DNA of 64,000 bases from Pseudomonas azerbaijanoccidentalis (GCF_019145495.1 NZ_JAHSTU010000003.1:698139-762138); one strand, 5' to 3'; counted from the first letter of the stretch, positions 26,507 to 34,347 are shown. Numbers and translations are program-made. Notes: generated from the sequence alone by a model not told the origin.

Positions 26507-27394
26507 TCAGATCTCCATGGCTTCAATTTCAGCGATTGCGCGTTTGGCGTCTTCCGGGTCGAGGTAACCGAGGTGCCAGCCGGGTTCGGTTTCCATGTAG
26601 GAAACGCCTTTGCCTTTGACGGTTTTGGCGATAATGCACACCGGCTTGTCACGGGCCTCATCGGCTTTGACACGGCGCAGGGTTTCGGTTACTTCGGCGA
26701 TGTTGTGGCCGTCGATGACGTGCACTTCCCAACCGAAGGCACGCCATTTTTCGTCCAGCGGTTCGATACCGATCACGTCGTCAACCGAGCCGTCGAGCTG
26801 GAAACCGTTGCGGTCGACAATCGCGATCAAGTTATTGGCTTTGTGATGGGCTGCGCTCATCGCGGCTTCCCAGACCTGGCCTTCCTGCATTTCGCCGTCT
26901 CCGAGCATGACAAACACGTCGTAGACTTCGCCGGTGAATCGCTGTGCCAGGCACATGCCCAGGCCGCCGGAGAGGGCGTGACCGATGGAGCCGGAAGAGA
27001 AGTCGATGCCGGGCACCTTGCGCATGTCAGGGTGATCGCCCAAAGGGCTGCCCAAGCGGGTGTATTCATCGAGCCATTCCTTGGGGAATACGCCAAGGTC
27101 CGCCAGGATCGGGAACTGTCCTACGGCAGCGTGGCCCTTGCCCATCAGGAAGCGGTCGCGCCCCGGCCATTTCGGTTCGTCGGGGCGAATGGTCATCACG
27201 TCGTAGTACAGCGCGGAGAACAATTCGGCGGCGGAAAACACCGAGGTGTAGTGCCCGGTCTTGGCGATTTCAATTAGGCGAATTGTTTCAAGACGAACGA
27301 ATTTCGCTCGGTCTTTCAACTTGATAACAGTCTCGGCGGAAGGCACAAAGTTACTGGCTTTCCACTGTTCGAGTGTTTTGCGGGGTGCAGACAT
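26507..27394 (-). CDS. Transketolase-like protein, N-terminal subunit
   Basis: The thiamine-diphosphate-binding half of a split transketolase, 295 aa. The diphosphate/Mg motif GDGEMQEGQVWEAAMSAAHHKANNLIAIVDRNG is complete and HALSGGLGMCLA supplies a conserved His. The C terminus (GKGVSYMETEPGWHLGYLDPEDA) matches the short stand-alone version of the subunit. I place the start at 27394 (MSAPRKTLEQ), with GGAGG six bases upstream; a TTG four codons earlier is unlikely. It lies 105 bp after the glycerol-dehydrogenase-like gene on the same strand. A ketose or dihydroxyacetone-like product of that enzyme could be its substrate; this is inference. Confidence 0.92.
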   Translation of the reverse strand: MSAPRKTLEQWKASNFVPSAETVIKLKDRAKFVRLETIRLIEIAKTGHYTSVFSAAELFSALYYDVMTIRPDEPKWPGRDRFLMGKGHAAVGQFPILADLGVFPKEWLDEYTRLGSPLGDHPDMRKVPGIDFSSGSIGHALSGGLGMCLAQRFTGEVYDVFVMLGDGEMQEGQVWEAAMSAAHHKANNLIAIVDRNGFQLDGSVDDVIGIEPLDEKWRAFGWEVHVIDGHNIAEVTETLRRVKADEARDKPVCIIAKTVKGKGVSYMETEPGWHLGYLDPEDAKRAIAEIEAMEI

Positions 27395-27499
27395 CTCTAC
27401 CTCCAATCACAGGCATTAATTTGTTGAAGTTGAATCTCAGTGGCGGGGTTTGAACGTCACACGGATATTGGTGGGTTCAACGGCGCTTTTGAGTAGTGC

Positions 27500-28591
27500 T
27501 CAGTGGGTCAGGTCTTCCAGTGCGCGCATCGCCCCGATCAGTTCGTCGCACGACAGTGCGTCGCCCGATACCGAGAGGAAATTGCGAGCGTGAGGCGCTT
27601 TCAAGGTGGGCTCGGCCACTTGCATCAACACCGAATCATCGATGCTGAGTACGCCCAGTTCGGCCAAGTTGCGGGGCAGGCCGATGCGTTGATAGAAGCT
27701 CAACATGTCACCCATGAGTTCGGCATTGCGATCTTCAAGCACTAACTGCACGAGCAAGCCATAAGCTACTTGCCAGCCGTGAACCTGCTGTTGCGCACCG
27801 GGGATTTTCGACAGGCCGCGCGTCATCGCGTGGGCAATGGACAGGCCGCCGCTTTCGAACCCTAGGCCGCTCATCAACAGCACCGCTTCAATCAAGTGAT
27901 CAAAGGCAACCGTTACCTCGCCAGTGCCGGCCTGCGCCAGCGCCGGTTCGGCGTATTGTCGAACGATGTGGTAGCACTCGCGCGCCAGGACCAAGCCCGA
28001 GAGCGCCGGGCGGGCGCCAAACATATTCACGCCACCGGACTTATAGCACTGCTCGGCTTCGAACTTTTTGGTCAGCGCATCGGCAATCCCGGCTAGCAAA
28101 AACTGACGAGGTGCCTGGGCAATCAGTGAGGTGTCCACTAACACGTAGCGAGGGCTGACGAGCAGGTGACCTACTTCACTGAGTTGATGATGAGCGTCGT
28201 AGACCACATAGTTTTTCGACGTGGGTGCATCGTTGGAGGCCACCGTCGGCATGGTAATTAGTGTACGACCCGAGGTGTGGGCGAGGGCTTTGCCGGCGTC
28301 GATGCATTTGCCGCCACCGACTGCGAGGATCATGTCGAACCCGACCTCTGCAGTCGACGCTCTCAAGGCAGCTATTCCGTCCGCGGTGATCTCGCCGTCG
28401 AACGTGATGTAGTGCAACTCGACGTCGGATTGCGCACAAGTGTCATCGAGTCGTTGGCGGATCAGACCTAGCACATAGCTGTCGATCACCACCACGGCCC
28501 TGCGTCCGCAGTGCGCCAGATAAGTGCCCGCTTGGGCGAGCACTTCAGTGCCCTGGATGTAGCGTCCGGGCGAGCCAAAAACCAGATTCAT
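27500..28591 (-). CDS. Glycerol dehydrogenase-like alcohol dehydrogenase (copy 2)
   Basis: A 363-aa GldA-type NAD-dependent polyol dehydrogenase. It has the NAD loop AVGGGKCIDAGKALAH, the TMPTVASNDAPTSK loop, and metal-ligand stretches IADALTKKFEAE, GGLSIAHAMTRG and QQVHGWQVAYG. It is the paralogue of the gene at 2352-3515 and is closer to the usual GldA length. The start at 28591 has GAGGTG upstream. It is preceded by a gap of 128 bp with the operator-like palindrome at 28670 and heads a minus run with the split transketolase. It would oxidise a polyol to a ketose-like product for the transketolase; the true substrate is unknown. Confidence 0.9.
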   Translation of the reverse strand: MNLVFGSPGRYIQGTEVLAQAGTYLAHCGRRAVVVIDSYVLGLIRQRLDDTCAQSDVELHYITFDGEITADGIAALRASTAEVGFDMILAVGGGKCIDAGKALAHTSGRTLITMPTVASNDAPTSKNYVVYDAHHQLSEVGHLLVSPRYVLVDTSLIAQAPRQFLLAGIADALTKKFEAEQCYKSGGVNMFGARPALSGLVLARECYHIVRQYAEPALAQAGTGEVTVAFDHLIEAVLLMSGLGFESGGLSIAHAMTRGLSKIPGAQQQVHGWQVAYGLLVQLVLEDRNAELMGDMLSFYQRIGLPRNLAELGVLSIDDSVLMQVAEPTLKAPHARNFLSVSGDALSCDELIGAMRALEDLTH

Positions 28592-28669
28592 TCAGCACCT
28601 CTCACTTCACTGCGTATTGTTATCCGAAGCTCTACGGCAGATTGCCGAGTGCTCGATCTTGTTTGATGC

Positions 28670-28681
28670 ATGATATATGAT
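28670..28681. promoter_or_regulatory. ATGATATATGAT motif, putative GntR operator before the copy 2 polyol dehydrogenase
   Basis: ATGATATATGAT lies about 80 bp upstream of the start at 28591. It differs at one base from the perfect palindrome at 2267 and shares its core with the sites at 30270 and 30346. On the minus strand a TTGACC box lies just upstream, so the motif could overlap the -10 region. Confidence 0.6.
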
Positions 28682-28719
28682 GTTTTTAGGTGGTCAAGTA
28701 CTCAATCGACGAGATGACG

Positions 28720-29412
28720 TCAGGCGACCGAATACCCTCCATCGACCGGAAGCGTCGTGCCCGTCACGTAGCGTGCATCTTCAGAGACCAGGAAGGCGAT
28801 CACATTGGCCACGTCTTGTGGCGCGCCCCAAGTTTTCATCGGAATACGCGCCATGATCCCTACCGAGCGTGCCGGATCTTCAAAGGCTCGCCGCGACAGG
28901 TTGGTGAGAATCCAACCCGGCGCAACGGCATTCGCGCGCACGCCATCGGTCGCCCAGGCCACGGCCATGCAGCGCGTCAGCTCTGAGATGGCGGCTTTAC
29001 TCGACGCGTAGGCGGGGGTCTTCGCGGAACCAAAAATCCCATGCATCGAGGCAAAGTTCACCACCGCACCGCGAGCGGCTTTCAGGCCGGGGAGAGCAGC
29101 GTTGGTGATGCGCATCACGGCCGTGAGGTTGACGTCCATGACACGGCTGAAGCCGTCCAACTCCCACTCATGGTTGTGGTCAATGATGCCGGCGGCATTG
29201 ACGATGGCGTCGACTCGCTCGAACTGCTCGAAGAAGCGCGTCACCGCCTCGTCGTTGATGACGTCCAGTTCCTGATAATGGATGCCCTCTACTCGCTGCT
29301 CGGGTTCGCCGAGCCCGACGGTGAACACTTCATAGCCGTCGGCGTGCAGGCGTTGTGCCGTGGCCAGGCCGATGCCGGAGCCACCGCCGGTGACGATTGC
29401 AATTTTTTTCAT
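28720..29412 (-). CDS. Short-chain dehydrogenase/reductase
   Basis: A classical SDR of 230 aa that oxidises or reduces a hydroxyl/keto group with NAD(P). It has the cofactor motif TGGGSGIGLATAQRL at residues 8-22, NAAG, the catalytic Ser and the YASSKAA motif with Tyr and Lys, and VDGGYSVA at the end. The start at 29412 has AAAGGAAA upstream; the open frame extends 11 codons further without support. It lies 29 nt after the AroE-like gene on the same strand and so is probably its operon partner. Both are oxidoreductases of cyclic or linear polyols, which suggests successive oxidation steps. Confidence 0.9.
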   Translation of the reverse strand: MKKIAIVTGGGSGIGLATAQRLHADGYEVFTVGLGEPEQRVEGIHYQELDVINDEAVTRFFEQFERVDAIVNAAGIIDHNHEWELDGFSRVMDVNLTAVMRITNAALPGLKAARGAVVNFASMHGIFGSAKTPAYASSKAAISELTRCMAVAWATDGVRANAVAPGWILTNLSRRAFEDPARSVGIMARIPMKTWGAPQDVANVIAFLVSEDARYVTGTTLPVDGGYSVA

Positions 29413-29441
29413 GGTATTTCCTTTACACAGAGAAGGGAGTG

Positions 29442-30242
29442 TCAAACGCCGGTTTTGGAAAACAAAAACTCGGCCAGTAGATCGATCTGGCCGGTGACCA
29501 TGTGCGCACCTTTATGGATGACGCAGCCACGCTCGGCGGCAGCGCTTAGCAGCGGCGTGATGTCAGGGTTCATCACCACTTCGCCGACTACAGTGCCGGG
29601 TGCGAGTGTCTCGACGGGCAGCGGTAACGGGTCCTGAGTTTTAAGGCCCAAAGCGGTGCCGTTGATCACAACATCGAAACCAGTGGCGTCGGCTGCCCCG
29701 GCATTGATCTGCCGACCGGGGAACATTTGGCGCATCTCTTGGGCCAGCGCTTCGGCCTTGGCCGGCGTGCGGTTGCTGATCACCAGTTCTTGAATAGCTT
29801 CGGCAAGCAACGCATGGGCAATGCCGGTCGCGGCGCCACCCGCTCCCAGCAACAGCACGCGTTTTTCAGTCAGGTCATGGCCCTGCTTTTTCAGGCCGGC
29901 GACAAAGCCGTCGCCATCGAACATGCGCCCGCTGAAGCGGCCGTCTGGCAGGCGTTTGGCGACGTTGCATACTTGCAACAGACTGGCCGTGCCTTTGAGT
30001 TCATCGCACAATTTCGCAACTTCAAGCTTGTGCGGCACGGTGACAATCACTCCCGCCAGATTTTCTATCCCGCGCAAACCTTCCCATGCTTTGGGGAGGT
30101 TGGCCGGTGAGACTTCCCAGGGCACCAGCACGCCGTCATGGCCCAGCCGCTCCAGCAGCGGGTTGAAAAATTCGGGGGTGCGCAGGTGCTTGGCAGGGTA
30201 TGTCAGATGAACCACGATTCGGGTTTTACCGGTGATAGGCAT
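29442..30242 (-). CDS. Shikimate dehydrogenase-like protein (copy 2, complete)
   Basis: A 266-aa member of the AroE-like family. The N-terminal substrate domain has VTVPHKLEVAKLCDE with the catalytic Lys, and the NADP Rossmann domain has VLLLGAGGAATGIAHALL and ISNRTPAKAEAL. The family's distal Gln/Asp contacts (KGAHMVTGQIDLLAEF) are present. The start at 30242 has AAGGG 10 nt upstream. It diverges from GntR copy 2 and leads the SDR gene. The cluster context and the copy at 1-496 suggest a catabolic shikimate/quinate-type or other polyol dehydrogenase (Ael1/RifI/YdiB-like subgroup) rather than the biosynthetic AroE. Confidence 0.88.
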   Translation of the reverse strand: MPITGKTRIVVHLTYPAKHLRTPEFFNPLLERLGHDGVLVPWEVSPANLPKAWEGLRGIENLAGVIVTVPHKLEVAKLCDELKGTASLLQVCNVAKRLPDGRFSGRMFDGDGFVAGLKKQGHDLTEKRVLLLGAGGAATGIAHALLAEAIQELVISNRTPAKAEALAQEMRQMFPGRQINAGAADATGFDVVINGTALGLKTQDPLPLPVETLAPGTVVGEVVMNPDITPLLSAAAERGCVIHKGAHMVTGQIDLLAEFLFSKTGV

Positions 30243-30269
30243 TGCTTTTTTCCCTTATAATTTTGTTGT

Positions 30270-30284
30270 GATATATGATATATC
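30270..30284. promoter_or_regulatory. GATATATGATATATC inverted repeat, putative GntR operator
   Basis: GATATAT and ATATATC are perfect inverted arms around a single central G, 28 bp upstream of the AroE-like start and in the gap shared with GntR copy 2. It contains the core of the motifs at 2267 and 28670. Confidence 0.6.
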
Positions 30285-30345
30285 CTCAAAGCGAGAGTTC
30301 GTCAAGATGGTGATGCATCTCAGGTGCAGTAGCGGTAGTAAGCCG

Positions 30346-30357
30346 ATGATGTATGAT
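30346..30357. promoter_or_regulatory. ATGATGTATGAT, putative autoregulatory site of GntR copy 2
   Basis: One mismatch to ATGATATATGAT, about 82 bp upstream of the GTG start at 30439. The motif and the following GCGTTATC are conserved before GntR copy 1 (10443), although the genes upstream differ. This supports a shared autoregulatory element. Confidence 0.55.
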
Positions 30358-30438
30358 GCGTTATCAGCGCTTGAGGCCTGCAGGTCAGTCAAGCTGCCAA
30401 GCCGGCGCACCTTTATTGAATCTGGAGATCGAGTAACC

Positions 30439-31119
30439 GTGACCGTGCATAAGCCCATTGATAAAGGCAACTTGAGCGAACAGGTGTATTCCATTATTCG
30501 CACCGCGTTGATGGACGGGCAGTACCAACCCGGCGACCGGCTGCGCATTAGTAAGTTGGCCGAGGAATTCGGTGTGTCGATCACCCCTGTGCGGGAAGCA
30601 ATCTTCCGTCTGGTCAGCGACCATGCGCTGGACATGAAAGCGGCGACCTCGATCTATGTGCCGGAGCTGACGGTCAGTCAACTGCGTGAAATCCAGTTAA
30701 TCCGCCATTTGCTTGAAGGCGAGGCAGCAGGCGTGGCCGCCCAGCGCATTACTCGGCCCGAAATCGAAAAGCTCGAAGCGATTCAGGATGCTTTTCAAAA
30801 GGCCGTCGCGGTCGACTACAAGCAAGCAGCGTTGCTCAACCGGGAGTTTCACTTTGGTTTGATTTCTGCGGCGCGGATGCCCGTGGTGTCGAAAACCCTG
30901 GAAAACATGTGGGTCATCATGGGGCCGCTGCTCAGCAGGTTCCATGCCGAGGTGCCCAAGCGAGAGTTGGCCAGCGCCAAACACAAGCATTTCGAAGTGC
31001 TAGACGGCTTGCGTACCCGTGACTCGGCCAAAGCCAAAGAAGCTATGCAGGCCGATATCGCTTGGGGCGAGTTGATGATCGATTGGCTGGAAAAAAAGGA
31101 AACCTTCGCTGAGGCATAA
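30439..31119 (+). CDS. GntR-family transcriptional regulator, FCD subfamily (copy 2)
   Basis: A 226-aa FCD-type GntR regulator that differs from copy 1 (10537-11217) at only a few scattered positions. The winged helix (KLAEEFGVSITPVREAIFRLVSDHALDM) is almost the same, and the recognition-helix residues VSITPVREAIFRL are identical, so both should bind the same DNA. The GTG start is set by the conserved GGAGATCGAGTAAC leader; the frame is open to 30232 but that part is not conserved. It diverges from the AroE-like gene. It likely controls module 2 and may cross-regulate module 1. Confidence 0.9.
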   Translation: MTVHKPIDKGNLSEQVYSIIRTALMDGQYQPGDRLRISKLAEEFGVSITPVREAIFRLVSDHALDMKAATSIYVPELTVSQLREIQLIRHLLEGEAAGVAAQRITRPEIEKLEAIQDAFQKAVAVDYKQAALLNREFHFGLISAARMPVVSKTLENMWVIMGPLLSRFHAEVPKRELASAKHKHFEVLDGLRTRDSAKAKEAMQADIAWGELMIDWLEKKETFAEA

Positions 31120-31227
31120 CCACCGCGCCGCTATCGGATCATGCTGCAGCTGCGGGCCGAGCTCCACGTCAGGAGCCTAAGGCGCTGTCGTTTTATGGCT
31201 GGTCGAACGGGTTGGACATTGGATCGT

Positions 31228-31405
31228 TCAGTCGACAATCCACTTGCTACTTTCGCCACCTAGCTTGAGCGCCTGCAAGGTTTGGTGAAGGTGACTGAAA
31301 TCGAAGTCCCAACGTTTGGGAACGGTCACGCTACCGTTGAGCACGTCTTGGAACAGGCGTTTCTCTGTAGCTGTCGATCACTGCGGCTCGTGTGGGCATT
31401 GAAGC
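31228..31405 (-). pseudogene. Remnant of the MDR/quinone oxidoreductase C terminus
   Basis: A minus-strand frame encodes EKRLFQDVLNGSVTVPKRWDFDF and HLHQTLQALKLGGESSKWIVD followed by a stop, aligning with ERLLEGLLDGSLLAPKRQVFDF and LPEALRALKQGAEGGKWIAQ of the intact gene at 11278-12294. A further piece, FNAHTSRSDRQL, matches HAHASLNDRQV in another frame, so there is a frameshift near 31365. The rest of the gene is gone. Its place, convergent to GntR copy 2, mirrors the arrangement after copy 1. Confidence 0.8.
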
Positions 31406-31620
31406 AGGGGCAGCATGATTTTTCAACGGCAAGATGTAGTCTGCACTGATACCCGCGGGGGTTGGAATGGACCTGAGCATCCATGTCTTCGCCCGAAGGA
31501 TAACGCTCGCGGTAAATAGATGGAGTGTGTGAGGTCAGGTGGTCGTAATGACCTCGTGGTCTAAGATCGAAGCGAAAAAGTAGAGTGCAGGTTCACCGAT
31601 CAAGTGGGTTGTGCTATCTG

Positions 31621-31632
31621 CCCCCCCCCCCC
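31621..31632 (+). repeat. Poly-C tract of 12 bases
   Basis: Twelve consecutive C lie 28 bp upstream of the AraC regulator start and 19 bp before its GAGGAAGG site. A GTG at 31604 is in frame with the regulator through the tract at its present length. Homopolymer tracts of this length can slip, which could alter promoter spacing or an extended N terminus. Confidence 0.75.
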
Positions 31633-31660
31633 ATCTGCTCTTAGTGCGAGGAAGGTCACC

Positions 31661-32578
31661 ATGAGTTGCAATGAAATTCAACCGACTGGATCAGGGGCGA
31701 GCGTACGCATCACTCAATCAAGGCAGCTGCATTTCCGCAAGGTTCACCTAAAGGCTTCCACGTTGCTGGCTGTCCGAAGTGGACAAAAGTGTTTACGTTG
31801 GGCGGGTAAAGAGGTCTTAGTTCAAGAGGGGGATCTAGTTGCCTTTGCGGCTGGACAAACTTTTGATGAGATTAATACACCTTGCGCGTCAGGTGGTGTA
31901 TATAAAGCTGAATGGCTAATTTGTGAAGATGATGTTGTGAGAGACTTTCTTGAGCGTAGACCGACGGGGCAACGTATAGCCGAATTAAAGGTAATACACC
32001 CGGATTACTCAGCAATGCTCGATTCTTTTAACCATGCTTGCGCAGGCGTCAAGTCCAAGAGTGAGTTTCCTAGCGAGGTTGTCCGTTCTAGGTTATTTGA
32101 ATTGCTCGCTTGGCTTGATCACCACGGTGGCTATTTTAGCCTTAGTTATATAAGCAATGTCAGCCTAAAAGTGAGACTGTTGATTAATAGCAACCCAGGG
32201 GAAGGGTGGACGGCTACTGACGTTGCTCAGAAGTTGGGAATGAGCGTGGCCACGATGAGGCGTAGGTTGGTCACGGAAGGCACGCATTTCCAAGAACTAC
32301 TCACAGATGTCCGTATGTCTCGAGCATTGACTCTGCTTCAGTTTACCGATTTTCCAATCACTTCCGTTGCCTGCGAGGTGGGATACGAATGTAGTTCACG
32401 CTTTTCATTTCGTTTTCGTAAAAAGTTCGGACTTAACCCTTCAGGGATTCGATCTGTGAACAATTTGGTCACGGACGAGGAGAGTAGTGGTCTGATAAAC
32501 ACCAATACCCATCTGGACGGAAATGCTCGCCAGATAACGGTGTCAGATGACTACGAAACGAGTTTTATTTTTTGCTGA
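31661..32578 (+). CDS. AraC-family transcriptional regulator
   Basis: A 305-aa protein with an N-terminal sensor domain that does not look like a classic cupin beyond LAVRSGQKCLRWAGKEVLVQEGDLVAFAAGQTFDE, and a C-terminal AraC domain with two helix-turn-helices (TATDVAQKLGMSVATMRRRLVTEG and ITSVACEVGYECSSRFSFRFRKKFGLNPSGIR). About 40 residues follow the DNA-binding domain, which is unusual. The start at 31661 has GAGGAAGG upstream. Codon use is more AT-rich than in the modules on either side. No target can be named: the nearest genes are GntR copy 2 and the PEBP gene 750 bp away. Confidence 0.88.
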   Translation: MSCNEIQPTGSGASVRITQSRQLHFRKVHLKASTLLAVRSGQKCLRWAGKEVLVQEGDLVAFAAGQTFDEINTPCASGGVYKAEWLICEDDVVRDFLERRPTGQRIAELKVIHPDYSAMLDSFNHACAGVKSKSEFPSEVVRSRLFELLAWLDHHGGYFSLSYISNVSLKVRLLINSNPGEGWTATDVAQKLGMSVATMRRRLVTEGTHFQELLTDVRMSRALTLLQFTDFPITSVACEVGYECSSRFSFRFRKKFGLNPSGIRSVNNLVTDEESSGLINTNTHLDGNARQITVSDDYETSFIFC

Positions 32579-33333
32579 ATTGAAACGCGAGGCTGCCGAG
32601 TTTATAATTATGTCTTAATCTAATGGCGAGAAGATGGTAGCCGCATAGCGAATCTCGGAAGCCGGAACATCAAAACATTGAAAAGTTGCTGTCTCAGGTG
32701 GCTCGTCTTAAGCTGAAGAAGTCGGTATTCAATAAGTCTATCGTGCTCTTAATTTCGGAAGATCACTAACGTTCGCACTGATTTGTAATGTCGGCGTTCA
32801 AATAGTTGTAGATTAGCTGTACAACGTGATTCAAGATCGTCTGGTCTTGTTACTGCGCCTATAGTCAGTCTAGGGAGTGAACTACTGATCTTAAGCGACT
32901 TTAGCTGCGCCGCCTGGTTGTCTATGAACTGTTCACACACACACTGTGTAGTACAGTGGCCAGCTGTAGCATAATCTGTGTTATGCCTAAAGATGCAGAG
33001 CAGCGTGGCGTTTCTAGGTCCGCAATTTTAGGCGCTAGCTACCAATCGTGAGCATACAGCGAGCATGCAAATAAAAACTACGGCGGACCGGCTAGAGATC
33101 CCGGAAAACTTGAATCGTGGGATTGAAAGCTGAGTAGATGCCTTCCACGGGCTACCGAACGATTCAGAAACTCTATCGGTACAACAGTCATATCCTAATA
33201 AATCGATACAATTGGATTCGATCTTATCAATTCAACGGTGGGCTGGCGCCAGCTCAGGTCGAGTCAAGTGCGGGATTAAATTACCACTGCAGAGTGTACT
33301 TAAGGGTAGGGGGGCACCCTGCAGATATAGTTT
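32579..33333. other. Long AT-rich intergenic region without a supported gene
   Basis: About 755 bp between the AraC gene and the PEBP gene. A short plus frame near 32660-32769 (EHQNIEKLLSQVARLKLKKS) hints at a coiled-coil transposase N terminus but is too short to assign. Other frames lack ribosome sites. It may be the site of past insertions. Confidence 0.5.
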
Positions 33334-33894
33334 TTACCGTCCTTGGGCAATTGTTAATTTGGCTTCCCCAATGGCATTAGCTTTAGTGAAGTATCCCACC
33401 AGTGCAGGTGTGGATTCAGCACTCACATGAGGCAGCACATCTATTTTCAGGGCGGTTAGAGTTATTTCAAAATTATGTGTCGATCCCTTAGGCGGGCAAG
33501 GTCCTCCGTAGCCAGATACACCAAAATCAGTTCGTGACTGAAGAGCGCCTTTAGGTAAATTTTTGCCACTCGCATCAATGCCAGTGGGAAGGCTATTCAC
33601 CGAGGCCGGTATATTTGCAACAACCCAATGTGTCCAGCCTATTCCCGTTGGTGCATCGCGGTCGTAGATGGTAAGAACAAAGCTTTTGGTTCCAGCAGGG
33701 GCGTTACTCCAAGAAAATGATGGTGTAACATTTTTGCCGGTACAACCAAAGCCGTAGGGTTCACTCAACATGTTCGCTTCGTTGAACGCACCATTTTCAA
33801 GTTCTGCACTTCGAATAGTGAACGATTCAGCAAAAGCTAACGCTGATGTTCCAGCGAGAATAATGCTCACAGCGGTGGTTTGCAGTTGTCTCAT
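33334..33894 (-). CDS. PEBP family protein (YbhB/YbcL-like)
   Basis: A 186-aa member of the phosphatidylethanolamine-binding / Raf-kinase-inhibitor-like family, with a signal peptide (MRQLQTTAVSIILAGTSALAFA) indicating a periplasmic location. The ligand-site motifs are present: FTIRSAELENGAF, NVTPSFSWSNAPAGTKSFVLTIYDRDAPTGIGWTHWVVANIP (DPDAP-like box), GYGGPCPPKG and HNFEITLTAL. The bacterial family has no settled function. It diverges from LysR paralogue 2 across a 453-bp gap holding a heptamer repeat, so that LysR protein is its probable regulator. Confidence 0.9.
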   Translation of the reverse strand: MRQLQTTAVSIILAGTSALAFAESFTIRSAELENGAFNEANMLSEPYGFGCTGKNVTPSFSWSNAPAGTKSFVLTIYDRDAPTGIGWTHWVVANIPASVNSLPTGIDASGKNLPKGALQSRTDFGVSGYGGPCPPKGSTHNFEITLTALKIDVLPHVSAESTPALVGYFTKANAIGEAKLTIAQGR

Positions 33895-34175
33895 TTATGC
33901 ATACTCTAGGTTTGTGGAGTCAATATCCTAAATCTCATACGGTTTAGCATTGAGTTATATTCGTCAGATTTTATGCCAAAACGATCATTCTGGCGGTGCA
34001 GAAATAAGGAGCCGATCAACACTCCTCACGTGATTAAACGGCCGAAAAATTTCAGGAGTTTCACTTGGCCGATGCGTCGTCAGACGTGTCAGAGCTTCTC
34101 TAGGTTGGGTTTCAAGGATATCTACCAGTTAGAGTTATTTTGTATTACTAGATAATTCATGTGCTGTAGCCCCAC

Positions 34176-34217
34176 GATTGGCGATTGGCGATTGGCGATT
34201 GGCGATTGGCGATTGGG
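34176..34217 (+). repeat. Tandem heptamer repeat, GATTGGC x 6
   Basis: Five perfect copies of GATTGGC are followed by one GATTGGG. The array lies 131 bp upstream of the LysR paralogue 2 start, in the divergent gap with the PEBP gene. A short tandem array of this sort can vary in copy number and change spacing or supercoiling at the promoter. Confidence 0.9.
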
Positions 34218-34280
34218 ATTAGTGATGTGCCTTAGTTCCAAAAATATTTGTCGTCTAGCATCTGCTTACAGGTTGCGCTG

Positions 34281-34347
34281 ACTATATTCATGGCTCCATC
34301 AGCGATAGAATCGCACAAGGGAAATGAATTATTCTTTGGAGGTTCAA
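34281..34347 (+). promoter_or_regulatory. Leader and promoter segment shared with LysR paralogue 1
   Basis: ACTATATTCATG lies 67 bp before the GTG start, against 68 bp in paralogue 1 (19784). GCGATA.AATCGCACAA and TTTGGAGGTTCAA are also conserved. The match spans most of the leader while sequence further upstream differs. Confidence 0.6.

Noticed and set aside
26573..27277. A 234-residue plus-strand frame
   Set aside because: Antisense to the transketolase N-terminal subunit, which carries clear thiamine-diphosphate motifs.
32660..32769. A short coiled-coil-like frame resembling a transposase N terminus
   Set aside because: Too short, with no start or catalytic region. I only note it in the intergenic entry.
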